Source: Mycteria americana (taxonomy: Eukaryota > Chordata > Aves > Ciconiiformes > Ciconiidae). Taken from it: a stretch of DNA of 64,000 nucleotides. Made by a program: the position numbers and the translations under genes. The notes beneath the pieces were generated by a model. It was not told where the DNA came from and searched no databases. It was given only the letters and a program-made list of their open reading frames with translations. The stretch is from the NCBI RefSeq assembly GCF_035582795.1, contig NC_134373.1, positions 35,620,501-35,684,500 on the forward strand, in the 5' to 3' direction. Position 1 is the stretch's first letter. Each line of letters begins with the position of its first letter. Shown here piece by piece: positions 47,495 through 59,400 of the stretch.

Positions 47495-50400
47495 GTAAAT
47501 GAAAAAAAAAAAAAAGACTTAAAAAGATCTCCATGCTGTTTGTTGAAAATTATAATGATATTAAGAAATGCCTTTTAAATGAATATGCCTTCAAATGTAA
47601 AATTTCAACTGGTATATTTAAAGTTACACCATGTGGAAAGCATATTTATTTCCTAATAATGGAAACAAAAGGCAAACATATGCTGAAGTTTCTACTGTAT
47701 TTAATAGAGTAGAATATTCTATTTACTTTTAAACCATCATTTCTATTTCATCCTATATGTCTTCTGGTGGCTTAAATGTATCATAACTCTGTGCACTTGA
47801 TGAATTCAATGTTTTGTAAGGGTAAAGCCATGTTCTTAGAGAGAAGTGTCTTGTACAGTTCTTGTTTTAGGTGTCAGATGTTATATTAATATGCTAAACT
47901 TTTATCCTTATCCTGAAATGGGTTAATTATTAGTAATAAGCATTGAACAGGGTTCTGTGTGATCAGCTCCAGTCAGGACTACAGCCCACAGCAGATCTTG
48001 CATGCTGATAGAGGGCAAGATGTATGTCTTGCATAATAACTGAATTTAGGTGCAAGTTCTGCACCCCGTTACTTGAGTATAGCTAATGTGGATTAAGTAG
48101 GGGCTGAAAATAAGCAACTGAATAGTATCTTTTTCTTAGTGATATTTGGTTTAGTGTGCATGGAGGGAAGAATTTTTAAGCATCTTTTTTGCTTTCTGTT
48201 TATTTTTGTTATTGTTATATTCAGTTCTTTTGGGTTCCTAAATTAGGTATGCACAAACTGTTTGAGCTTTGTATGGATAAAAGTCTTCTGGTTTAAGTCT
48301 TAGTTATCTGAGATACTGATCTTAATCTCTAATTAGGTTGGTATTGTAAGAAAAATATGACCAGCAGCTACTGTTTGTATGTGAAGGCACTGAACTCCCA
48401 ACAAGGTTGGGAGGTTGAGCTAAATAGGTGTTCAGGATCTACAGTGAGCAGCGGCTTTGTGGTATAGAAGATGGATAACCACATGCGTGTGTCTTAAAAC
48501 TACATCTTCAAAAATTTTTTTTTTTTTTTTTAACCAGCTGCAATCACTTGGTAAACTGTGTGGTAAAGGGCTTGGACTTGCTGGATGCTGAGCAGTGTGT
48601 AAATCTTGATGAGTTCAGTGGGGGCTGAAGCCGTAGGCTTGTGTGGTCCATCTTTATAGTCTACCTTTTAATCTAATCTGCAAGAAGTGAAAAGCATCAT
48701 TTTAACTTTTGCCTCCTATTCACAGTTTATAAACTTTCAGCCGTGCTTCACAGGTGATCAAAGGCAAAATTTAGGGTAAGCATTTAGTTTTGCCCTTGCT
48801 GCTACCTCTGTTCTACACACTAATTTGTGACTCATTAATATAGGGTATGACTCCTGTTGATACAGGAAATCCCTAAAACAGAGCTTAGCAAGGTTTCACA
48901 TGTATAAGAAAAGAAAAAAATTCTAGTGCTTCCAGGCCATAAAACTTATGGCTTTATTATTCTTGGTTGTCAGTTCCAGTTTTGTTGTGCCCTCTCTTGG
49001 AGTGCCATATACTTGCCAACATCTGGATTTGCAAATAGTTGCAGATTAGATGGGCTTCCGATTGGTCTAGTATAACAGTTTTTCTGAAGTCCCTTATGTG
49101 TAATGTTTCTTTCCCTATATAACAATTTTAAAGTGGATTTTTTAAAATGTCTTTATAGGATCTGAGTTTAAAAAAAAAAAGTTTTATGTAAGGTTTTTAT
49201 CTTTTTTTTTTTTGATACAGTCATAATACTGTATCAAATTAAGGAAAGATACTGGGCTTCCACAAGAAATAATGTGGAAGTGTCTTATCTTTCTAGATTA
49301 TTTTAAGGCTAAAGAGCCTATATGCTATTCCACTGCCTTCCTAATTCTAATGTTTAAATTCTTTGCTTAGGAATGTAGGCTTAAGAAATAGGGGTGTTCT
49401 CTGCATAGCTTAAAAAATTAGAACTTAACATCATCAGGTTCTTCTTTCTTACGTGGACTTCTTACATTCTATTAATAAGAAAGGGATCGTGTTCTTTGAA
49501 CTATCAAAAATAGTAAATGAGCCTGTTTTCTTGCAATTCGGTGCTGTCCTGCTAGCATTTTTGATGTGGACCGATTCTTAAGGTTCTATATCTGCATGTC
49601 CCCAAAATTTAGGACTTGAGCTGCGGCAGACACTTGCAGAACTTGAAATTTTAGAAAATATTTTGCAAAGATAAGTGCATAATATACACGTGCACACAAT
49701 TTTTCAAACTTTTCTTTTCTTTTTTTTTTTTTTAGGAGACTATCTGCACTTTGACATGACGTGTGAAGTTTGTTAGCCTTTTTTTGTTTTTTTTACAGTT
49801 ATTGTGGAAGGTATGTATGAGGAAAGTAAATTTTGTTCTTTCTGTGTTCATTTTTATCAGAGCATATTGCTGTCAATGTACAAAAGCCAAATATAAAGAA
49901 CTATGTAGAATTGTATTTCATTACAAGTTAATGAATACTGGCACTTTGTCAATAAGTGGGATAATGTATCTGTCTAAAACTTCTCAAAATAGTGATTTCT
50001 ATCTGTCTTGGCATTCTCTGTGAGGTTTTACAGGTTTTAATTCTGTCCTAAAACTTATATAGTAAGTTTCAAGAGGGTTCTGTTTTTCTGCTGAACATTC
50101 TAGGCATTTTAGTATTGCCACTTTGTAATTTTTTTTAGTCAACTACTAGCTTGAAGGGATGTCATGCTGCATGATGAAGACTTTGTAGTCACCCATTCTT
50201 GTTAAGCTTTTCCTTGTTATGGAAGAACCAAGCAAAGGGCTATATTAGGCACACAGAAATGTTAAACAGACACTTTGTAGTCAGATGAAAAAGTAATAGC
50301 TGCTATTACTGTAACATATAAAAAGACTTCAAATTCAGGACAGAAGTATGGGCTCTTTAATTAGAATTTTAAAATGTGCTTATCATAGGTAGAAAAGAAA

Positions 50401-53400
50401 TGGTACAATGTGTACTTATGCTCTGAATAACTTCATATGTAACCTCTTATCGAAGAAGTGCTAGATATTCTATCATCCTTTACTTCCCTCCTGCTGAGGG
50501 ATCTTAAAGCAAGGGATTTGTACAAGCTTAACGTAGACAAGTGGAGTACCATATTAAGCAACTACAGAATGTGTACAGTATCTGTGCATGATCTCGATGC
50601 ACAGTTTATACGTGCTATATGCTTTGAAGCAGTTTTTGGTGAGAACAGAAGAGCTAGGGATGCGAGCATCTGATGTAGAGATGTCAAATTGATCAGGCTA
50701 CTGCAATTCCTTCCTGTCTCCAGGTACCTCTCCCTCTCCTACCTGCAGCACATAACTGGTGGAAGGCTGGAGTGACTTCCATTTCTGGTATACCTTACCG
50801 CTATTTATGTGTCATGCTGTAGCCTGACAAGGAATGAGATTTCTTCCTTCTGGCTCCTTTGGAACTCTTTTATGCCCAGCTTCAATTTTTGCTGCATATT
50901 ATGCAAACACATGAGCAATTTGTAGGCTATATATAATATAACTTAATACAATGGCTTGTAGGCTATTAGTCATAATAAAATGAAGGCAAAGTTTGTAGAG
51001 TATAATATGTAGTATCTATTAGACCAATTCATAAAAACTGAAAAAACCCTTATAAGCTTTCAAGCATGAAAACCTCTCTCTTAGCTTACTCAAGTTTAAT
51101 ATAATATCCCTATTTATTCTCTCTTTGAGAACAAATGTTTTCTCCTTTATTCCGTATCAAATAAAAACTGCAATTCCTTGCTGAGTCTTTGATAACTTTG
51201 CCCCTCCCTACTTACAGACTTCTGCTTTCTTTTGTCAATCCCACCGTTTTATCAGGAAAGCAGAATAATTATCCAGAACTGATGCCCACACATGGAATAT
51301 ATCAGCATAGATCTAGTGGTGTAATTATACTTCAGGAACTCTGCCTATTGATTTTTCTTTGGAAAGAAGCCCTTTGAGAAATGGAGGAAAAAGTGTCAAG
51401 ATTTGAACATGGCAGAGACTGTATTGCAAAGGAGAGGCATGAGTCAAAGGCAGGAAACAGTGTAGGGATCTCAAATGCACTTGTGCGTATCTAAGCATTT
51501 AAATCATTAATCTGAGGAATAGGCTAGTCTGGAAAAAAGAAATGTAGCTTCCTCACTGAAGACATTATGGCACTGTCTCTTTTATAAAGAATTTGTAAAT
51601 GATGAAAAGACAGTAAGTGTTTGTATGTTGACACAGGTGGAAAAAACAAAGTGAAATTTAAATTCACTGAACTGTATTAGCAAAGCAGATGACCTCTATT
51701 TACTGGGAGACTCAGGAGCTGTTCCGTAAAGGTGAAGTAGATTTCAGTTCCTTGAGTTCTCTTAAAGATAGCGAGTGTTTGAGTTTATGATGATAGATAG
51801 CAAGGTATGTTATGTAATCTGCAGTAAATTAACTCTTAAATAAATTTTCTTAAAATATATACATAAGTTAATGTTAATCATAGAACTACCATATACATAT
51901 TTTACTGAGGTTCATTAGAGACTATGTAAAAGATTCTAGTACAAGTAGACCAATAAATGAGACGTCAGTCTCTGTCACTTGTATTTGAAGCTTTTTAATA
52001 ATGAAATTGAAGGTTTTCCTAAATTTGTGTCTTCTAATGGGCAGTTGTAAAGCTGTATCAGAAATCTGAATCCCCTTCTAGTAGCATTAGTGGATATAAG
52101 AACACATGTAGGTCTGGTATGGTCATGATTAGCACTTGTTTGGAGTAGGTCCAATGGATCTTGTAATTTTTTTGAGTTAAAACACAAGCAAAATTTTTAA
52201 AAGCTTGTTTGCCTTGCCTTTCTTATTTTTTGGAAAGTACTTTAATGATCTCTTAACTTTAGCGTTTTCAGTAATGTTAATACTTATTTTTAGTACAAGT
52301 TGTGCAAAGTCAAACCCTCTAAAGTCACAGTGTACCACTTTTTTGGCCAATGCAAACAATATCAGTTCTGTTCTCTTGTGTTTACTCTGTGCATTGAATA
52401 AAGCAGAAGTACTCTGCCTACTGAAGGAAAAGGAAAGAAGGTTGGTCATGATCTATTTACACACTGCTGTAGTGCTCATGTCCTGCATAAATTTTAATGT
52501 TTTAACTGCAAATAGTGTTCTTCCTAATACGAATTTTTGCAGCTCAAGCCATTATCTTCAGAATTTTCTGTTGAGTGGTATACTCCTACTCTTCCAGTAT
52601 GTAAAAGCAGTTGGCTGTAAGCATTTAAACCCAGCTGTGCTTTTCTGATAATTCACTAGAATTGCTTAAATTGACACCTTTCTATTACTACCTTGAACAA
52701 AGACTTCTAGGAGCTGTGAGGTGCGTATAGGAAAAGGAAAATAGGTTTCTGTGTGTCAAAATCCGAACTTGTTTATGCTGTAATTTCTGGCAAGTCTGCA
52801 TGACTTTTGTAGTAGATGACAAGCTTAAAGCTAGTTTACTGCTGTAGTTTTGATTTCTCAGAATATGAAATGTTCTTAATTGATTATTCCTATGTGTAAC
52901 ATACTGGGGCACAGTCAAAATCATTATCAGTGTTTTGGGTTTTTCTTAATAGGCAAAGCTTTCTGTTGCATCTATTGTATGCTTACTCTTAGTTTGATAG
53001 GTTTTCACTAGAATTGGTGCATGCCTGTATTTCATAAATTATCAGATATATAAATTTTTTGAGTTCAAGTGCATGTGTAATCTAATTTTTGTAAGCTTAC
53101 AATTAAATATTGTTTGGGGTTTTTTTCTTCAATCACTTTATGCTTTGAGGGATCATAGTTTACCCAAATGTGTTGCTATGTCTTTGGAAATGTTTGTTGA
53201 ATGCTTAAGTTTAAACATGTTTCTGACTACCTTTAGTAGAATTGTTTGACACAACACATCAAACTGATTCCTACTGTCAGCTTAGAGTGTCTGAATTTAC
53301 CAAAATTTAGTGGTTTCAAATTTTGCAGAATTCATAGCATAGAAATTCTAAGAAGGCATTGTATGTTTTACCTACTTTTGCTTACTTCAGTGGTAGAACA

Positions 53401-56400
53401 GTTGATAAATTCTTGAAAAGCCAAGATTTACTTTCTAATTGCCCCTAATGTCTCTGAGAATCTCATGCCAGATCTGTCAAAGATCTACTTTTTAACAAAC
53501 ATAAGCATGTGTTTCCTGGCATATTGGGTCCATTTCATATATATGAAACACTTGCCCCCACTGTTTGTTTGGGGGGTTTTTGTTTGTTTGGTTTTTTTTG
53601 CTGTTTGTAATCCTTTCTCAATCTTGAATAGGTTACAAATGGTGTGGATTTTTATCATGAATCGAATGAGCTCCCAGAGCAGTTCATCCACTCAGCGTAG
53701 GCGAATGGCTCTAGGAATTGTCATTCTTCTCCTCGTTGACGTGATATGGGTTGCCTCTTCAGAACTCACTTCTGTAAGTATTGTTCCATGCATCTTAAAA
53801 GGAAAATAAAAGCCTATTTACGAGAAAGATGCAGCAGAAACATGGTCGCTCAAACACTCAGTGAGTGTTTTACTGTAATGTTTAACCACCTTTTCAGTAT
53901 GGGGAAGACTGTATCCTTTGAGTTAGTGAACTAACCTGTATCCACTAAAAGTGACAAACAGGCTGAACTCGGTGACGGTTGCTTTCAAGACAGAAGGTGT
54001 TATTGATGACTTAAAAATTAAACAACATAAGCTCATAACTATGTACTGTAATTAGGGAGTTCGTTTTGTTTTGCCATATTGATTAAAATAATGCCCATAT
54101 GTTTCCTGAGAAGTAGTACATGAGCTGTAACATTGCAGACTAGGTGATATGGTAGATTATAGTTAAGAACATCTAGAAGTCTAGGACCAAAGGACTTGGG
54201 TCATGGAGTTTAAGCCCTATAACTGCAGACAAGTTTGTCATAATCTAGTTCATATATTCAACATCCTGAAACTGATCTGGTACTTACTTCATGTTAAGTT
54301 TTAGGACTTAAAACAGAGCTTTAGCAATGGAAATTGTGTTTTTGATAAATTCTTATCAAATTCAGGTGTCTGAACTGTCCTTAAGTTATGTTCTATATCA
54401 GTTTTGAAACTAAGCATATAAAAATGTTTGTGCTTAACATGCTATTATACTAATAAAATGTTTTTTCCAATGAGCTGGTGGAATCGCTATTGATACTGAA
54501 ATGTTACTTAATCAAAGTAATCTTCTCTAATTTGTGATTATTATGCTATGTTTATAAAAGGGGTCTTTCATTTAGAAAATATTTGTATGTAAATGTATTT
54601 TCAGTCCTATTTGAGTTCAGTGGCATATCAATATGTTGCTTTGTTAGATACAAGTAATAAGTAGCTTTTCTCCAGTGGCATAGTATCTTACAAAATGGCT
54701 CATTGCCTTGTTATTGGCATTTAAGATAGCGTGGGAGAGGGTACCTCAAGAATAGGTAGGGCCACTTCTGTATTTTGCTCATACATGCCAATACTCGCAG
54801 CACTGTCATTTTGGGAGCCAGACTGTTCTGGCCTATATACTTAAACCTGTTCATTCATTTTGTGAATTCTCACCTAATTGGTAATTTTGGATACTGCAAT
54901 TATTTTCTTTCCACAGTATGTTTTTACAAAGTACAACAAACCTTTTTTCAGTACATTTGCAAAAACATCTATGTTTGTTCTATACCTCTTGGGATTTATT
55001 GTTTGGAAACCGTGGAGGCAACAGTGTACTCGTGGGTTTCGTGGAAGGCATGCAGCTTTTGTAAGTATTTTAACTCTGTAAATGTTTTGATATTTGTTGA
55101 AGTTTGTACAGAAAAAACTTAAAATAGGGACTATAGAAAAGCAAAGTCTACATATTTGTGAAATAGTGCTTTCAGAAAAGCAATTATAAACTGAATCATG
55201 GCACAGGAAGACATGGCAATCGTAATAGTAGTCTTGTGAAGGGGAGAAAAGAAAGGAAAAAGAAATATTCAATGTGTCAGGAATCATAAGAAATGCTCTA
55301 CTGGGCCAGACCATTGGCCCGTCTAGCCTGGTATTTTATCTTGGGCAGTTGCGAGGATAATTCTCTTTAAGAAGAGCTTATAGGCCTCACCGCTGTTGGT
55401 TCCCTTTTACTTGCCCAGCATCTGTAACCAAAGGAATCAGTATTTGAACTTTATAGTTGATTTTTATTACTGACTCTTTCTTTTTGTCTCTGGCAGAACT
55501 ATAAACTGTTTGCTAAGAGGTTTTGAAGTTTTTAAAGTTATATTTAAGAAAGGTGATAGAATGGTGGTGGTGGTGGGTTGTTTTTTTTTTTGTTGTTGTA
55601 TTTTTATAGCCTGTATGTACGAGTGACCTTCTGTTGCCTGGTCTAGAACTAAGCATAGTTTGTGCTAGAGTTTGTCCTTTTTTCCAAGGAAATTAAGAGA
55701 TGCTGGGAAGAGCGCTTGTTCTGTGCCAGTGTTTCAGAATGCTGAACAGCAGGACTCGGGAAGCAGTAAGGCATTTGGCCTGATATTAATCTTGCATTAA
55801 AATAACAGAAAATGTGATCCAAGAACGTGCTGTTAATCAACATTCTTTATAGAAAATAGCTTGTATGAAAGGAACTGACTTCAGTTCTTCTGGATATATT
55901 AGACTTCAATGACAGTACCAGTTGTAGGTGTAACATACTTACATGACATTAAGCCAAATGATTTTTATTAAAAACAAAACAGAACACCGCCAAACCCCCC
56001 CCCCCAAAACCGAAACCTTTTGTTTTTTTAAAAAAATCTTGTGTTAAACACCTAGAACATATAGATATCTTGAAATCTTGATATCTTGATATCTTGAAAT
56101 AATTTTTGCTAGAACAGCCTTTAATACCGAGTGTCTGTGCATAGTCTGGCACGTGTTAGACTTGATGCTGTTCAGGATCTTCATAAGATAATTGGGAAAC
56201 AAACAGAATTTACAGATTCTTTACTGGCAGTAATGACGAATAAGGATGATGAAAGCACTAAAGGATGCTTAGTTGTACAGAGCAATTATATTGACCAAAT
56301 TTATTAATCTGAGCAGAGGAGTAGAATAAGGGGCTATTGCCTAGTGTGAATTGTAGTGGTTATATTGACCAGCTGAACCTCGTGCAGTGCTATGTCAAAG

Positions 56401-59400
56401 AGATAATATGAACTCGTATGAACTGGACAGCAATGCGTAAGAGTGCTCAATCTGTCACATTTTGTGCGTGGCACTCATGGCACCACTACTGGAATCTCAT
56501 TATTTTTTCTTTCTAATCCTATAAAAAGTAATTTTTTAAATAATTTGTAGGAAATAGCCATTACTTTTGATGTTAGCATATTTTAAAAGAACAGTGCAGA
56601 GACAGGACTGTAGTGTGCAGTTAGAAGGTTCCCACCCCCCCAGAGTTTAGTTAAATATTCAACTGTCTAATTATTACAAATGCCTTTAAAATATCTTGTG
56701 TTTATTAATCTGGAACAAAAATTATACATTTACAGATTTTTATTTCAATAATGATTGCTTAGGTAAACGCTCATACCTTACTTTTAAGCCCTCTTCCACA
56801 TTAGAGGATTTGTTTAATAGATTTCTTATCATCATGGTAGAACAGCAAGCTGCAGGTCAGGGAACAGGGGTAGTGCTTGTTAAGATGCAGAAAGGGAGAG
56901 GAAAAATGATACTTGACCTCACCTAATTTAAGTCTTGTTAAAACTAAGGCAGAGTTCCAGGTTTTTATGCAAAGGAACTTTGCCTCAATAAAATGAAGAA
57001 ACAAGAGGCTTGTTGTTAATACATGCACAATAATTTAGTGAAGCATGTCTCGCTAAGAATGAACTTTACAGGTTTTGGCATTCTAACAGACTGATCCTGC
57101 ATTGATACCTGGGTAGTTGAATTCAGTGGGGTTCTCCAAGTGGTACAGTGAATTACTGAAATTATCTACCGAACTTGTAAGTCCTCTTGTTTATTGGGGA
57201 GGAGGGTTGGACGGAGAGAGGGAATTGTGATAGAATTATGGAAAAAGGCATTAAAAACCTTATTTTCAAAAAATTTCAGTTGTTAATAACTCTGCCTTGA
57301 TAGATCATTACATTTAAGGTTCTGTAATTAGTTTGCAGATGCTGAAGGTTATTTTGCTGCTTGTACAACAGATAACACTGTAAACAGTTCTCTGGTAAGT
57401 GCCTTAATTTGTGAAGGTCAATGCTTTACAGTAACATGACACCATTATCCTGACTTACTGTTTTTAAAATACAGCAGTCTTGAATGTAACAGTTTTTGGC
57501 AAAGGGGATTGGTAACTTACACGTTACTAGTAAGTGCTGCAAATAACGACATTGCTTATTATGAGAAATACAGGTTCTCAGCTCAATAAAACACTTTAAT
57601 GTTTCTGTAGTAGTTTGTGAAATAAATATTTATGTCGTACAAAGGAAACCTTTACATATTTAGATCAGTAGTTGCCAAAGCAAAATGTGGAGAGCTAGTG
57701 GTAAAGCCAAACAGTTTTCAAGACTAAAATCCACAACAGAATCATTCAGTTAGTTGAGTATCTTGTATACTGTGATCCTGCATTGCATTTTGAAAGAGAA
57801 GTGGACTGCCCTCTTCCTTCCAGTGGACAGAGTGAGTACTGTTTACTGAATCAAGTGTCAGTACTGGTATTCTGCTGATAAGCTGCATTGCCAGATGGCA
57901 TTTTTGTGGTGATTTTCATCATCCATAAATTATGGTTTGTTATGTCCCTGTTGATCACAGATTGCTGCTTAATCTGCATACCTAAATCAGAGGCCACATG
58001 CAGAAATGTATCCAAAACACAGAACTTTTAAAGTTTGCGCAATCTCTGTAATAGAGTAAGGGGAGGCGATTGAGTGTTGACAAACTACCATATGGGTATT
58101 TTATACTGAATAGGGAGTTGAGAGATTTTTCAGAAGTATCCTCCATTTAATTCTTTGGTTTTTTCCCAACTTTATCTACATTTAAGAATAAAATCTTCTT
58201 AGTCTGCTCAGTTCTTTAAGATCATCTGACTCTAGAAGCAGGATTCATTGTTAATCTTGGACAATTTTGTATTAATTTAAACATCCACAAAAATTCTGGT
58301 CCTAAACAAGGAGCCTAATGAAAATGCAGCTACCAGATCTTTTTCATTACTTCACTCTTACAGTTTATTAATTTAATTTAAACAAGCAGCTTAAAACTTG
58401 GCTTGTTAGAGGTATTTTAAGCAATTCAAACTTCTGCTAAGTGCCTTATGTATTGGAGTTCCTTTCCCAAAGTTTTTTTGACTTTTAGTTCTAGTTCATG
58501 AGGTTTTTACGGTCATGGGAGGAAAATGAGTATGTATTCATTTTTATATATGTATTCTGTGTTTTATGTTTCTAGTTTATCATTTGGACAGACACTGTAG
58601 ATCTAATGAAATGTCTGTGATTTTGATGAGTTATTTTTTCAATTTCAAATCAGTAGGTTTGAATTTTCTGGGTATGAATTTTGCGTTCATGAGGATATAT
58701 ACAAAAGCACAGTTGTTTTTGAGTACTGCATTTTACCAATGTGTTTAACATAAAACATAGCTTATGTATGAACATTTTTGACAAGCCTATCTACTGTGTG
58801 CAAAACCACTTTGTTAAACTTGATGCTCTTAATATTCACCAAGCTTTTCTTTATTTATAATAGAAATTAGAAACATTTCTAGAAAATTTTATTTAGAAAC
58901 TTTATTTCTAGAAATAAAAAATTAGAAACGTAAAAAGTTTTCTAATTTGCTAAATTAATTCTACTGCTTATAATTTAAATATCCTGCTTAACTGTATTTT
59001 TACTTATACTGATTCATTTCAGAGTGAACCTTTATATGTTCCTGTAAAGTTTCATGATTTGCCAACTGAAAAAAATGGCAGTAATAATAGTGATGCAGAG
59101 AAAAGTGAGTAAAGACTTTTGGAATGCTGAAATGCTAGTTCTTTGGTGAAGGAGTTACTTTCCTCTTTGTTGGTATAACTGCTGTCATGTTGCAGGAGTT
59201 GTCTCCCCCCCCCCCCCTTTTTTTTCCTTAAATCTCTTATTGCATGAATCGCAGTCTCATATATTTACTTTCGGGTAGAGAAAACATAGGCCTATCGTTC
59301 AGTTTACCTTTCTTGGTCACTACAGATCCAGCCTATGTTTATCTCAAGGGACCAACTGGGTTCAGTACTTGTGATTCTTTCCTTCTGGGCTTGTATGACC

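Larger units (their letters stand above)
47450..53700 (+). promoter_or_regulatory. Overlapping uORF of SLC35F5 (spliced, 37 codons)
   Basis: The ATG at 47450-47452 sits in a strong context (A at -3, G at +4) and reads [15 protein letters not shown]. Across the exon 2-3 junction this frame continues to TAG at 53698-53700, overlapping the transporter frame. Used as the start, it would give 37 residues and no transporter. The first residues MVP resemble the MVPP start I recall for mammalian SLC35F5. Confidence 0.5.
55061..57331 (+). other. SLC35F5 intron 4
   Basis: 2.27 kb of AT-rich intron. It holds a CR1-like remnant (55275-55420), a short tandem (56063-56100), and C-runs near 55997-56005 and 56633-56641. 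Confidence 0.9.

Noticed and set aside
50458..50673. 71-codon open frame considered as a missing SLC35F5 exon
   Set aside because: The sequence does not resemble the expected N-terminal segment, and no suitable acceptor, donor and phase combination joins exons 2 and 3.
52205..52648. 147-codon open frame in SLC35F5 intron 2
   Set aside because: It lies wholly within an intron and resembles no protein. I checked whether it could supply the missing N-terminal exon and found no match to that segment.
57332..57338. Alternative acceptor TTTGCAG in SLC35F5 exon 5
   Set aside because: Using it removes seven bases and breaks the frame; the upstream AATTAG gives the conserved FADAEGYF.
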